A stretch of DNA of 64,000 nucleotides, taken from NCBI RefSeq assembly GCF_947490095.1, contig NZ_CANLFS010000002.1, forward strand, positions 124,001 to 188,000, given 5' to 3'. A program made the position numbers and the translations under genes. The notes under the pieces are model-generated. The model saw only the letters and a program-made list of their open reading frames with translations, made no database searches and was not told the DNA's origin. The stretch is from an uncultured Halomonas sp. (GTDB lineage: Bacteria; Pseudomonadota; Gammaproteobacteria; Pseudomonadales; Halomonadaceae). Below are positions 17,572 to 26,543 of this stretch, piece by piece (position 1 is the first letter of the stretch; every line of letters begins with the position of its first letter).

Positions 17572-17634
17572 TGGATGAGCCCTTGTTGCTTGAGTGGATT
17601 ATTAACTGGCGGGGTAACCGACGGGTTTACCCAT

Positions 17635-17696
17635 GGGGTCAGACCCCAACCCCCCGGGGTCTGACCCCATGGGCTAAACCGACGGGGTCTGACCCC
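17635..17696. repeat. GGGGTCAGACCCC repeat cluster inside the pil operon, 3 copies
   Basis: Copies start at 17635, 17656 and 17684, the first with the A centre and the other two with the T centre. They occupy the 154-bp gap between pilC and pilD. Confidence 0.92.
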
Positions 17697-17725
17697 ATGG
17701 GGACGGTGGCCGCTTGTCCGTCTTC

Positions 17726-18958
17726 CTAGAGGACCGAGCCGAGTTCGAAGATCGGCAGGTACATGGAGATGACCAGGCCGCCGACGAGTACGCCGAGGAC
17801 CACCATGATAAAGGGCTCGAGCAGCGAGGTCAGGGTGTCGACCCGATTGTCGACCTCTTCCTCGTAGTAGTCGGCCACGCGGTTGAGCATGGCGTCGAGC
17901 GAGCCGGCCTCCTCGCCGATGCCGACCATCTGCACCGCCAGGGGTGGGAAGCGCTCGGTCATGCGCATGGCGAAGTGGAGCTGCTGGCCGGTGGCCACGT
18001 TCTCGCGGACTTCCCCCACGGCGCGCTCGTAGACCCGGTTGCCGGTGGCGCCGGCGGCGGTGTCCAGCGCCTCTATCAGAGGCACACCGGCGGCGAAGGT
18101 AGTGGCCAGCGTGCGTGAGTAGCGCGCCACGGCGGCCTTGTCCAGGATCTGGCCGACCACCGGGAGTTTCAACGATACGGCGTGCAGGCGGTAGGCGAAG
18201 CGCCCCGTCCCCTTGAGGCCCAGGCGGATACACAGCCCCAGGGCGACCATGCCCAGCAGGCCCCACCACCAGTATTGTTGGGCGAACGCCGAGAGGGTGA
18301 GGGTCAGGCGGGTCATCGCCGGCAGCTCGGCGCCGAACCCCTGGAACAGGCTCTCGAACTGTGGCACCACCTTGATCAGCAGCAGGGCGGTGACGCCGAG
18401 GCCCACGACCACCACGGCGGCGGGGTACCATAGCGCCTTCTTGACCCGGGCCTTGAGCGATTCGACCTTTTCTTTATAGGTGGCCACGCGGTCGAGCATC
18501 TGGTCCAGCGAACCGGATTGCTCCCCGGCCGCCACCAGGTTGCAGAACAGGCCATCGAAGTGCTGAGGGTGGCGACGCAGGGCCTCGGAGACACTGGCAC
18601 CGGCGCCGACGTCGTTGATCAGCTCCTGCACCAGGGCGTTCATGGCGGGCTTCTTCATGCTCTCCGCCACCACCTGGAAGGCCTGCAGGATGGGCACGCC
18701 GGCACGCATCAGGGTGGCCATCTGGCGGGCGAACAGCATGATATCCCGCGGCGTGATGCGCCCCATGCCGCGCCCGACACGGCCCCGGCGCCGAATGCTG
18801 CTTACCGTGATGCGCTGGCTGTGTAGCAGGGTTTCGACGTCCTGGCGCGAGCCGGCCACCAGGTTGCCTCTGATGCGCTGGCCCTGGGGATTCTTGCCGA
18901 CCCAGCCCCAGCGTGACTGGGTGACGGGTCTCCTCGGATAGCGCTTGGGGCCGGCCAT
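17726..18958 (-). CDS. pilC: Type IV pilus inner-membrane platform protein
   Basis: Polytopic platform protein of 410 residues that couples the PilB motor to pilin insertion. Two tandem GspF/T2SSF domains are visible: one around residues 72-195 (FARQMATLMRAGVPILQAF) and the second around 275-400 (YSRTLATTFAAGVPLIEAL), each followed by transmembrane segments. Length agrees with PilC of Pseudomonas (about 405). It sits 27 bp downstream of pilB. Confidence 0.95.
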   Translation of the reverse strand: MAGPKRYPRRPVTQSRWGWVGKNPQGQRIRGNLVAGSRQDVETLLHSQRITVSSIRRRGRVGRGMGRITPRDIMLFARQMATLMRAGVPILQAFQVVAESMKKPAMNALVQELINDVGAGASVSEALRRHPQHFDGLFCNLVAAGEQSGSLDQMLDRVATYKEKVESLKARVKKALWYPAAVVVVGLGVTALLLIKVVPQFESLFQGFGAELPAMTRLTLTLSAFAQQYWWWGLLGMVALGLCIRLGLKGTGRFAYRLHAVSLKLPVVGQILDKAAVARYSRTLATTFAAGVPLIEALDTAAGATGNRVYERAVGEVRENVATGQQLHFAMRMTERFPPLAVQMVGIGEEAGSLDAMLNRVADYYEEEVDNRVDTLTSLLEPFIMVVLGVLVGGLVISMYLPIFELGSVL

Positions 18959-18985
18959 GCTCTCTCCTCTTTCCCCCTCCCTGGG

Positions 18986-20728
18986 CTAGACCATGATGAC
19001 GCGATTGATCTCGGCCAGGCTGGTCAGCCCGGCACCCACGCACGCGAGGCCGCTGTGGCGCAGGTCGGGATACCCCTCCCGGCGCGCCTGCTGGTCGAAA
19101 TCCAGGGCGCTGCCATTGCGCAGAATCAGCTCGACCATGGCGGGGCTGATCGGTACGACCTCGTAGATGCCGATGCGCCCCGCGAAGCCCTTGGTACAGC
19201 GCCGACATCCCTCCGGCGCATAGAGCGTCAGCTCATCGAGCTGCGCTTCGCCAAAACCTTCTTCGCGCAGCGTCTCGGGCGGCAGCCGGGTCGGCTGCTT
19301 GCAGTGCGAACACAGGCGGCGGGCCAGGCGCTGGGCAATCACCAGGCTGAGTGAGCTGGCGATATTGAAGGGCGCCAGCCCCATGTTGGCCAGGCGGGTC
19401 AGGGTCTCGGCGGCCGAGTTGGTGTGGACGGTGGAGAGCACCAGGTGGCCGGTCTGGGAGGCCTTGACCGCGATTTCGGCGGTCTCCAGGTCGCGAATCT
19501 CGCCCACCATCACGGTGTCGGGGTCCTGGCGCAGGAAGGCCCGCAGGGCACTGGGAAAATCGAGCCCCACCTTGGGCATGATATTGACCTGATTGACCCC
19601 GGGCACCTTGATCTCTACCGGGTCCTCGGCGGTGCAGATGTTGCGCTCCTCCTGGTTGAGCATGGTGATGCCGGTGTAGAGGGTGACCGTCTTGCCGCTG
19701 CCGGTGGGCCCGGTGACCAGGATCATGCCCTGGGGGCGGTACAGGGCCTGCTCGAACAGGGTGCGCTGCTGGGCGGTGAAGCCGAGCCTCTCGATGCCCA
19801 GCGTGGCCGAGGCGGGGTCCAGGAGGCGCAGCACGATCTTTTCCCCATAGACGGTAGGCAGCGAGTTGACGCGAAAGTCGGTGGAATGGGTGCTGGAGGT
19901 GCGCAGCTTGATGGCGCCGTCCTGGGGGAGGCGACGCTCGGAGATATCCAGCTGTGCCATCACCTTGATCCGCGCCAGGATGCGGCTGCGCATGCTGAAG
20001 GGCGGGGTGGCCACATCATGGAGGATGCCATCGATGCGCAGGCGCACCCGAAAGCGGGTCTCGTAGGGCTCGAGATGGATATCCGAGGCGCCACGCTCGA
20101 TGGCATCCATCAGGATCTTGTTGACGAACTTGATGATGGGGCCCTCTTCGCGGGTCGCCGCCATCTCGCCCTGCAGGTTGACCTCGCCGCCTTCGCTCTC
20201 CTCATGTTCCAACTGGCCCAGCGCCTCGTCGGCGCCCTCGAGCTCCTCCAGCAGGCGGCTGCGGCTCTTGTGCAGCAGATACTGCTCCAGCAACGCCTGT
20301 AGCTGGTCCTGGGGGGCCAGGAAGCCTTCCGGCGTCAGCCCGGTGGCGAACTGCAATTCATCCAGCCCGACCAGGGTGGCGGGGTAGGGCACCGCCACCA
20401 GCAGGCGATTGGCCGCCTGTTTCAGCGGCAGCACCTGCAGCCGGCGCAGCAGTTCCCCGGGAAAGGCATCCGCCGGGGGCAGGGCGTCCTGGCGCCAGGC
20501 CTCCAGATCCAGGGCCGGAATGCCGTATTCCCAGGCCGCCGAGACGCACGCCTGGCGCGGGGGTACGAGCCCGCTTTCCACCACGTGCTGCATCAGCGAG
20601 ATCTGCACATCATGCGCCTCCTGCTCGGCACGCCGGGCATCGGCGGCGGTCATCAGGCCGTCTTCCACGAGCCGATGCGTCAGGCCCCCCAGGCGCCTGG
20701 CCGGTGAGTCGGGCAATAATTCATCCAT
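18986..20728 (-). CDS. pilB: Type IV pilus assembly ATPase
   Basis: Hexameric extension ATPase of 580 residues that powers pilus assembly from the cytoplasm. An N-terminal MshEN-like domain (about 10-150) is followed by the secretion ATPase core: Walker [13 protein letters not shown] near 337-348, Asp box, and the Walker B DTVMVGEIRDLETAEIA near 404-420. A zinc-binding cysteine set (CSHC ... CRRC) lies near 480-515. The N-terminal region is a little degenerate but the length is normal. It is the first gene of pilBCD, divergent from pilA, the arrangement known in Pseudomonas. Confidence 0.95.
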   Translation of the reverse strand: MDELLPDSPARRLGGLTHRLVEDGLMTAADARRAEQEAHDVQISLMQHVVESGLVPPRQACVSAAWEYGIPALDLEAWRQDALPPADAFPGELLRRLQVLPLKQAANRLLVAVPYPATLVGLDELQFATGLTPEGFLAPQDQLQALLEQYLLHKSRSRLLEELEGADEALGQLEHEESEGGEVNLQGEMAATREEGPIIKFVNKILMDAIERGASDIHLEPYETRFRVRLRIDGILHDVATPPFSMRSRILARIKVMAQLDISERRLPQDGAIKLRTSSTHSTDFRVNSLPTVYGEKIVLRLLDPASATLGIERLGFTAQQRTLFEQALYRPQGMILVTGPTGSGKTVTLYTGITMLNQEERNICTAEDPVEIKVPGVNQVNIMPKVGLDFPSALRAFLRQDPDTVMVGEIRDLETAEIAVKASQTGHLVLSTVHTNSAAETLTRLANMGLAPFNIASSLSLVIAQRLARRLCSHCKQPTRLPPETLREEGFGEAQLDELTLYAPEGCRRCTKGFAGRIGIYEVVPISPAMVELILRNGSALDFDQQARREGYPDLRHSGLACVGAGLTSLAEINRVIMV

Positions 20729-20965
20729 CGAGCCTCATACCTCGATAGCCGTCGGATACCGACATTCTAGCCGGGTTTTCCCGGCCATGGGCCCGTCAGG
20801 TATGACGTTTAGTTTCAGAGGAGGACGGCGAATTTCACCCTACAGCGGCCGAGGGCCTGGTGTATGTTTCGGTAGGGGAGCCTGGAGGGCCTTGGCTCGG
20901 CAACGTGCTGCGACCAGGACCGGCTGCAGCACACCCGAGAACGGTGACTGGAGAGGTAATTCACG

Positions 20966-21307
20966 ATGAATATGACAAGCGCACAGCATGGCTTTACCCT
21001 GATCGAGTTGCTGATCGTGGTGGCGATCATCGGCATCCTGGCGGCCATCGCCATCCCGCAGTATCAGGATTACATCGACCGGTCGCAGGATACGGCCTGT
21101 TTGGCGGATGCCCGCTCCTATGCCTCTGCCATTGCCGCAGAACGCGCCGCCGGAGGCGGGACGCCCGACCTGAAAACCGTCTTCGGTGCTGACTACACCG
21201 CCGAGCCTTGTAAGCTGGCGATTGGGACGGGAGGGGATACCGTCGAATTTACCCCTGCGTCAGACGAGCCCGAACAGACCAGCGTTGCCATCGGGGTTAG
21301 CGAGTGA
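20966..21307 (+). CDS. pilA: Type IV major pilin
   Basis: Prepilin of 113 residues. A nine-residue leader ends in G, followed by the mature start [20 protein letters not shown] with Glu at mature position 5, the PilD substrate signature and N-terminal assembly helix. Two cysteines (mature position 36 and near the C-terminus, AEPCKLA) could form the D-region disulfide. The mature protein is only 104 residues, shorter than classic PilA (about 145), and its C-terminal part is acidic, as expected for a halophile surface protein. The 237-bp divergent region with pilB has no convincing sigma-54 element. GGAGAGG lies just upstream of the ATG. Confidence 0.9.
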   Translation: MNMTSAQHGFTLIELLIVVAIIGILAAIAIPQYQDYIDRSQDTACLADARSYASAIAAERAAGGGTPDLKTVFGADYTAEPCKLAIGTGGDTVEFTPASDEPEQTSVAIGVSE

Positions 21308-21331
21308 CGTGAAACGCCGGCCACGGGCCTG

Positions 21332-22114
21332 CTAGGGCGTCTCGAGAGGAATCGCCACCGCCAGCATCAGCATCGGGAGGCCCGCCTCGCGTTCGCCGTT
21401 CTCCTCGCTTGCGCCGACCATTGGCTGCAGATGCAGCCGTACGCCGAACGGCTTGCCGTGCCGGGTCAGCGCCAGACGCTGGCTGGCCGCCCGGCGAGCG
21501 GTCAGTGCCGTCTGCAATTCACGCACCGCCTGGTTCTTTCGGCCGCGCAGCACGGGCAGGGGGTGGCCCTCGAGGGCGTCCCGAGGAGCCTCCAGCAGCC
21601 GACACAGCGCCGGGTTGCAGAGGCGTATCGGGTAGTCTCGCCGGGTCGTGTCGAGCAGCGCGACCCCGACCGGCATGGCCTCCACCAGGCGGCGGGTGGC
21701 CGGTGAGATGGCGTTTTTCGGCGGTGCGTCGGGCTGTTCGAGTATCACGTAGACGCCGGTCACATGACGGTCATAGGCCACCGGCAGCAGATGGAGGCGG
21801 GCCTGCTGGCGCTGGCCGTCCAGGGTGTTGATGATGACCTCGCACCGGCCGGGCCGGCCGGCGACCGCCTGCTGGAAATGGCGCTCCACCTGGGCGGCGT
21901 CGTCGGCTTCCAGGAAGCGGGAGAAGTGCAGCCCCTGGCCCTCATTTTCATTCAGGTTGGCGAAGCGGCCGGCGGCCGGGTTGGCGTGGCGGAAGCGCCC
22001 CTGGGGGTCGAGCTCGAAGATGGCATGGGGGTGATGCAGGAACAGCGACTTGGCGCGGCTTTGCATCAGCTGCTGGTAGCGGTCATGGCCGCTGTCGCGG
22101 GGCGCGTCGGTCAT
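21332..22114 (-). CDS. PAS-domain protein without output domain
   Basis: Protein of 260 residues with two PAS-like sensory modules, about 20-130 (HPHAIFELDPQGRFRHANPAA) and about 140-255 (MPVGVALLDTTRRDYPIRLCNPAL), and no recognisable kinase, cyclase or DNA-binding domain. The two modules suggest a ligand- or redox-sensing partner protein. No transmembrane segment is seen. It lies convergent to pilA (24 bp) and divergent from the phasin. Function unknown. Confidence 0.75.
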   Translation of the reverse strand: MTDAPRDSGHDRYQQLMQSRAKSLFLHHPHAIFELDPQGRFRHANPAAGRFANLNENEGQGLHFSRFLEADDAAQVERHFQQAVAGRPGRCEVIINTLDGQRQQARLHLLPVAYDRHVTGVYVILEQPDAPPKNAISPATRRLVEAMPVGVALLDTTRRDYPIRLCNPALCRLLEAPRDALEGHPLPVLRGRKNQAVRELQTALTARRAASQRLALTRHGKPFGVRLHLQPMVGASEENGEREAGLPMLMLAVAIPLETP

Positions 22115-22244
22115 GATACGAATCTCCTGACGATGGCGACATGCTGGGCTTGAGTATGGTGCTTGATAGTCGAATTATCTCGTCTAACGCGGGACGGAAG
22201 AGCGCGCGAAGCGAGGCGATCATCGCGCCCATACGAAGGTAGTA

Positions 22245-22286
22245 TGTTGCATTGCACAAAAATGCCTGCTATTGTGCAATGCAACA
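22245..22286. promoter_or_regulatory. Large inverted repeat, PhaR-like operator
   Basis: Perfect 15-bp arms TGTTGCATTGCACAA (22245-22259) and TTGTGCAATGCAACA (22272-22286) around a 12-bp centre, about 100 bp before the phasin ATG. Each arm is itself built of TGCA-type half-sites, which fits the TGC-rich binding sites reported for PhaR repressors of phasin genes. Downstream, two related direct repeats of about 40 bp (near 22294 and 22334) precede the ribosome binding site. Confidence 0.65.
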
Positions 22287-22384
22287 GAGCGGGACCTCCA
22301 GACGAGAGACCCCGTTCATGGCAGCGGAGCGGGTCTTCCAGGCGGGAGACACCGTTCACAGCAACTGAACCAGGAGGTTCCAAG

Positions 22385-22813
22385 ATGACCAACGCATTCG
22401 CATTCGACACCAAGCAGTTCGATACCGCCCAGGTCGATTCGCTGTTCTTTGCCCCGGCCCGGGCCTTCGCCGCCCTGTCCCTGGACTACACCGAGAAGCT
22501 GGTCAACGCCCAGCTCGAAGCCACCCAGGCCTACGCCGACGTCAATCTGGCGCAGCTGCGTCGCCTGACCGAGGTCAAGGACGTCGAAGGCCTCAAGGGC
22601 TACTTCGAAGGCCAGCAGGACGTCGCCAAGCAGCTGACCGAGCGCCTGAAGGGCGACGCCGAGAAGGCGGTGGCCCTGCAGCAGGAGTTCGTGCAGCAGA
22701 GCCAGAAGCTGACCGAGGGCAGCGTCAAGCAGGCCCAGGAAAGCGCCGAGAAGGCAGCGGCTTCCGCTACCAGCAAGGCCGGCAAGGACGCCTCCGCCAA
22801 GGGCGGCAAGTAA
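22385..22813 (+). CDS. phaP: Phasin family protein
   Basis: Small amphipathic helical protein of 142 residues that would coat polyhydroxyalkanoate granules. The Phasin_2-type pattern is seen: a hydrophobic start (VDSLFFAPARAFAALSLDYTEKLVNAQLEA), then long heptad-like helices with many Gln, Glu and Ala, and an Ala/Lys-rich tail. The ATG at 22385 follows AGGAGG by six bases; the longest frame starts earlier but runs through the operator. A PhaR-like palindrome lies upstream at 22245-22286. The tail (KAGKDASAKGGK) resembles phasin C-termini. A hairpin terminator follows. Confidence 0.88.
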   Translation: MTNAFAFDTKQFDTAQVDSLFFAPARAFAALSLDYTEKLVNAQLEATQAYADVNLAQLRRLTEVKDVEGLKGYFEGQQDVAKQLTERLKGDAEKAVALQQEFVQQSQKLTEGSVKQAQESAEKAAASATSKAGKDASAKGGK

Positions 22814-22855
22814 GCTCGACCCGCGTCTTTCGCGCCGCCGCCAGGGGCGCGAAAA

Positions 22856-22886
22856 GCAGGCCGCCGATAGCGTATCGGCGGCCTGC
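22856..22886. terminator. Bidirectional terminator between phaP and the exported cluster
   Basis: GCAGGCCGCCGATA (22856-22869) pairs perfectly with TATCGGCGGCCTGC (22873-22886) over GCG. A second smaller hairpin (CTTTCGCGCC/GGCGCGAAAAG) lies at 22827-22856. The position suits convergent transcripts from both sides. Confidence 0.75.
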
Positions 22887-22893
22887 TGTCGTG

Positions 22894-24036
22894 TTAATCG
22901 CCGGATTTCCCGGTCGCCGGCGTATCGGCGTCGTTATCCGGTACCGTCGCCGCCTGCCTGTCGGCGCGTCCTAATCGCCGGCAGAGCCAGGGGTAGCCGC
23001 CGTCCAGCAACCGCAGCATGAACACGAACAGGCCGGTGATCGCCAGGGGAAGAAGGACCTGGATGCTGGGTTCGTTGATCAGCACGTCCCAGGGGCGGGG
23101 AGCCATGCGATCGCGGCTGCGATCACCGTAACGGGTGATGGACAGGGCGCGTCCATTGGCATGGCAGGAGAGCTCCATGCCGTGACCATTCATGACGCGC
23201 CCCTCGATGGAGAACAGACAGGTCAGCAGTGCCGGTTCAGGGTCCTGATTCATCGAACCGAGGACCTTCAGCGTATCGCCGAGGTGCAGCGGCGTCTGCA
23301 TCAGCGTATAGGCGCGTTCGAAGAGCAGCCGGCGCCCCATTACCCTGACTTCGCCGCCACGCAGCAGCGGCGGTGACTGGGCAATGTCGCTGAAATAGGG
23401 GTCACCGCCGACTTTTCCGCGTCCCTGCAGGCTGCCGTTGATCGGTAGATCCCCGATGGTGGCTTCCAGGGTGAGCCGCTGCAGCGCCTGTACTCCCTGG
23501 GAGGAAGCACACTGGGTGCCCAGGCTACCGTCCTCGAGCGCCGTCAGCGGGCGAAGCACCACCGCAGGCGTGGTATCGCGTTGAGAGATATCGAGTCCAT
23601 CGACGGTGATCCAGAGGGTCCCGACACCCTGGCGACGCAGGGTCACCTCGGCATGGGGGCCGATTTCCAGGCAGCCGCTGAAGGGGGCAGGCATCGGCCC
23701 GGGGGCGTCCGTGGTCGTCTCCGCTGTCATGAGAATCACCGGCATGTCGGGGTCGGGCAGCGTTTCGGCTCGCCTCACAAGGGTCGCATTCTCGATAAAC
23801 CAGCTGGCCGCGGCATTTTCCTGAGTAGTCAGCCGCAGGACTTCGCTGTTGGCGTTGATATAGAAGGCATAGGGGCGCTCCAGGGATCCGGTGAGTAGCT
23901 GCAGGATCAACGGCAAGGCGGCCAGGGTAGCGGCCAGGGCCAGCAAAATCTGGCCGATGGGCCTGTCGGCCAGTTGACTGCCCAGCAGGACGGCCGGCAG
24001 GCCGCGTCCGCCGCGTGGTGTGGGCGCGACGCTCAC
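22894..24036 (-). CDS. Uncharacterised membrane-anchored protein, exported cluster gene 4
   Basis: Protein of 380 residues with a transmembrane segment near residues 26-49 (IGQILLALAATLAALPLILQ) and another near 325-345 (IQVLLPLAITGLFVFMLRLL), so a large middle region of about 270 residues is probably periplasmic. That region holds three cysteines (SGCLEIG, TQCASS, SCHANG) and beta-rich sequence, but no family that I recognise. It overlaps the preceding gene by four bases (ATGA), indicating translational coupling with the three upstream exported proteins. Possible roles are a membrane anchor or assembly platform for them; this is inference only. Confidence 0.75.
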   Translation of the reverse strand: MSVAPTPRGGRGLPAVLLGSQLADRPIGQILLALAATLAALPLILQLLTGSLERPYAFYINANSEVLRLTTQENAAASWFIENATLVRRAETLPDPDMPVILMTAETTTDAPGPMPAPFSGCLEIGPHAEVTLRRQGVGTLWITVDGLDISQRDTTPAVVLRPLTALEDGSLGTQCASSQGVQALQRLTLEATIGDLPINGSLQGRGKVGGDPYFSDIAQSPPLLRGGEVRVMGRRLLFERAYTLMQTPLHLGDTLKVLGSMNQDPEPALLTCLFSIEGRVMNGHGMELSCHANGRALSITRYGDRSRDRMAPRPWDVLINEPSIQVLLPLAITGLFVFMLRLLDGGYPWLCRRLGRADRQAATVPDNDADTPATGKSGD

Positions 24037-24860
24037 AGTCGGATTTCCACCGGCACCGCCGCCGCCACATTACCGCCGCGCCGCAGGATAATGGAGGGTG
24101 ACTTGACGGCGTCGTCGAGAACCAGGGCGCCATACTTGGCCAGGCCATCGCGGTTGAGCTCGCAGGCGGTGTCATAGGCGATGCGCGGCGACACCTCGAG
24201 AGGCGCACAGCGGATACCTTGCTGCTGGCGATTGCCGCGGTTGTTTTCCAGCCACACCGCCAGCAGCGCCTCCAGCCGGCTGGCGTTTACCAGCACGCTG
24301 ACGGACTGGGGCGGCGCCGCGTAGGATTGCCAGCCGGCAACCAGCACGGCCTCTCGTGGCGTGGCGGGGCGGCAGTCGACCTTGAGCTCGGCGAGCACCG
24401 CCAGGCGATAAGGCGGCGGTGTCTCGGCATACCGGGTGTAGTAGTCGGGCTCGCTCGTCGTGAAGTCGGCGCGCAGCACCGTATCGGCCTCGAGAGGCGA
24501 GGCTAGCCGTGGGTCGCCTTCCAGCGGCACCTCCAGCTGGCTGACGTATTGACCATCGCGGGAGTTGAGTGAGATGCACAGGCGCTTGCCCTGTATATCC
24601 AGCCGCTCGGGCATCCAGATGTAGAGATGCTGGCTGTCGTCCTGGCCGTCGGGGTCGCCGCTGGGCCGTGCCATCACTCCCTTGAGCGTGTTGCCGGAGA
24701 CATCGACCGCCGGCTCATACCCTTCATTGAGGATGGTGGCGGCCAGCACTACGCTCTCCGGCGATGCGGCCGGCTGGGCGTCGGCATGGCTGAGCAGCGT
24801 TAATCCGCCCAGCAGCATGCCACCGAGCCTCGAGGCGCGTCCCGCGGCCAGGCCGGTCAT
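24033..24860 (-). CDS. Uncharacterised exported protein, exported cluster gene 3
   Basis: Protein of 275 residues with a likely signal peptide (hydrophobic segment LGGMLLGGLTLLSHADAQ, residues about 12-29). The mature part is beta-rich, with three or four cysteines that could form disulfides (LCISLNSR, VDCRPAT, RCAPLE, TACELN). I do not recognise a family. The stop overlaps the next gene start by four bases, and the start overlaps the previous gene by four bases, so the three are clearly co-translated. Confidence 0.75.
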   Translation of the reverse strand: MTGLAAGRASRLGGMLLGGLTLLSHADAQPAASPESVVLAATILNEGYEPAVDVSGNTLKGVMARPSGDPDGQDDSQHLYIWMPERLDIQGKRLCISLNSRDGQYVSQLEVPLEGDPRLASPLEADTVLRADFTTSEPDYYTRYAETPPPYRLAVLAELKVDCRPATPREAVLVAGWQSYAAPPQSVSVLVNASRLEALLAVWLENNRGNRQQQGIRCAPLEVSPRIAYDTACELNRDGLAKYGALVLDDAVKSPSIILRRGGNVAAAVPVEIRL

Positions 24861-25525
24861 GACAGACGAATCCTGAAGGGAAGAGCGGCGCGATTGCCGC
24901 CCGCATAGTCATCATTGGCGGTGCGTCCGGTGATGGCGCAGTTCAGTGACCCCATCAGGTCGACGCCGCCAAGTTCGGTCAGCGTCAGGTGGCAGTTGTA
25001 GTGTCCCCTTTTCAGCTGCAGGCGCCAGCCGCCACGCGTCAATTGCCCCATGATGGAGCCATTCATATTGGCGCTGTTGAAGTGCCCGCTTACCTGATCC
25101 GTGTCGGTGTCGATGGCGAGGTCCGTCAGCATCAATTCGCGCCATACATTGTAGGTATAGGCCTGGGGCTGACTGGGGTCCATGGGTTCGATCAGTTCCA
25201 CGGCCAGGAAATCCCGCTCCTTGAGCAGCTGGCGAAGGCCGGCGGTATGCAGGCGTTCGTCGTCGCCGCTGAAGGCGGCTTCCAGCGCCATGCTGCGCAA
25301 TACGGGATCGTCATCCTTCATGACTTCTTCCATGACGGCGAGGCGCACCGAGGCGCTCTCGTCGGCAAGCAGGTTGCGTACCTGGTCGAGCAATGCGGCG
25401 CGTTCCTGAGCGGCCTCGAAGCGATTCTGGTCGAAGGCCGGGGCGGAAGTGGCGTTAAGCGTCAGCGCCAGGGCGAGAGGGAGTGTCGGCAAGAGGGCGG
25501 CAAATGGCTTGGGAAGCATGGGCAT
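24857..25525 (-). CDS. Exported HEAT-like repeat protein, exported cluster gene 2
   Basis: Protein of 222 residues with a signal peptide (LALALTLNATSAPA, residues about 15-29). The mature N-terminal half (about 35-110) has HEAT-type helical pairs, with ADESASVRLAVMEEVMKDDDPVLRSM as the recognisable core (15-20 residue segments of this kind mark such repeats). The C-terminal part (about 115-222) is a beta-type domain with the pair HYNCHLT and LNCAITG that could be disulfide linked. No enzymatic motif is visible. It probably serves as a protein-interaction module for the cluster. Confidence 0.72.
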   Translation of the reverse strand: MPMLPKPFAALLPTLPLALALTLNATSAPAFDQNRFEAAQERAALLDQVRNLLADESASVRLAVMEEVMKDDDPVLRSMALEAAFSGDDERLHTAGLRQLLKERDFLAVELIEPMDPSQPQAYTYNVWRELMLTDLAIDTDTDQVSGHFNSANMNGSIMGQLTRGGWRLQLKRGHYNCHLTLTELGGVDLMGSLNCAITGRTANDDYAGGNRAALPFRIRLS

Positions 25526-25579
25526 CTCCTGGTTACGGTCGTGACGTTGTTATTGTGTTGTTATTGTGTTTCGGCGCCG

Positions 25580-26413
25580 CTAGGGGCCCGAGGTGTGGCC
25601 GACCCGCACATAGCCATCATGGGTCTGCCACCAGGGGCGCCCCTTGATCTTGCCCCGCAACTCGATGCGCTGCCCGACACTCAGCCGGCGAACGGTCCTG
25701 GAGAAGGGGGTGGGGGTTTCGTGTACCACCGTCGGGGTCGTTATCACCACTCGCCCGTGGCGCGCTTCAAGCGGGAGGTCCGTGGAGGGAATACGCCCCT
25801 CGTCCCCCGAGAAGAAATCCTGGATACGGCGGTTCAAGGCATCTTGTCGGTAGGCGCGAATCGTGCCCTGGAAGGTGGTCAGCACCATGCCGACCGGGCG
25901 GCCATCCAGCATCAGTCGCGAGCCGCTGATGCCTTCGAAGGCCTCGCCACTGGGGGTGAGCATCGTGACTTCGACATGCCGCGAATCGAGGGCGCTGAAG
26001 CGTACCGCATAGGATTCGATGCCGCCGGTGGGGCGCACTCTCAGCAGCGTGCCCTGACGGCCCAGGCGCACCGCCTCCTCCAGGCGCTCGTCCAGGGGCT
26101 CGCGACGCCGCCAGCTCGAACCGCAGGTCATGCGCCCGGCGGCATCGACGCGGATCACGGCGATATCGTCACCGTAGTCGGTCAGGTGCTGCGCCGGCGC
26201 CTGGGCGCGCTCGGCGTTGGTCACGGAGAGCCCTACACCGCCCAGTCCCACCACGTGTTGCGGCGTAATGGCGAAGCATTCACCGCTACGGGCACGCAGC
26301 GTGCCCTGGCCTTGTGTCGCCCCGCTGACCAGGACACCCTCCGCGGCCCATGAGGCGTCGACCGCTGGCATTAGCAGCAGGCCGGCCAACACCGCACGTA
26401 GGATTGGGTGCAT
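25580..26413 (-). CDS. Exported trypsin-like protein with C-terminal SH3-like tail, exported cluster gene 1
   Basis: Protein of 277 residues with a signal peptide (AVLAGLLLMPAVDASWA). A chymotrypsin-fold pattern is present with His53 in ITPQHVVG, Asp82/83 in DYGDDIAVI and Ser163 in FEGISGSRLMLDGRPVGMVL, so the triad appears intact, although GISGS replaces the usual GxSGG. Residues about 240-277 (LSVGQRIELRGKIKGRPWWQTHDGYVRV) look like a bacterial SH3 domain that could bind peptidoglycan. It heads the minus-strand cluster, 54 bp ahead of gene 2. Substrate unknown. Confidence 0.75.
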   Translation of the reverse strand: MHPILRAVLAGLLLMPAVDASWAAEGVLVSGATQGQGTLRARSGECFAITPQHVVGLGGVGLSVTNAERAQAPAQHLTDYGDDIAVIRVDAAGRMTCGSSWRRREPLDERLEEAVRLGRQGTLLRVRPTGGIESYAVRFSALDSRHVEVTMLTPSGEAFEGISGSRLMLDGRPVGMVLTTFQGTIRAYRQDALNRRIQDFFSGDEGRIPSTDLPLEARHGRVVITTPTVVHETPTPFSRTVRRLSVGQRIELRGKIKGRPWWQTHDGYVRVGHTSGP

Positions 26414-26543
26414 CTATCGCCTCCGGCGTCACATTTCTTGTTCTTCACATTTTTTAACATAGCGTAGACAGCTTATCGGCGGCCTGCTGCATTGTGTGTG
26501 GCCGCCTACACTGTCGTTACCATCTCGGCAGGGGGCCCCGGCC

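Noticed and set aside
20729-20965. Sigma-54 promoter for pilA
   Set aside because: A weak match (GGCTCGGCAACGTGC) has 11 bases instead of 10 between the GG and GC elements, and other positions disagree. Not supported.
24173-24506. Alternative small coding frames on both strands within the exported cluster
   Set aside because: The frames lie inside gene 3 of the cluster, which has a signal peptide and exact four-base overlaps with its neighbours. The alternatives have neither.
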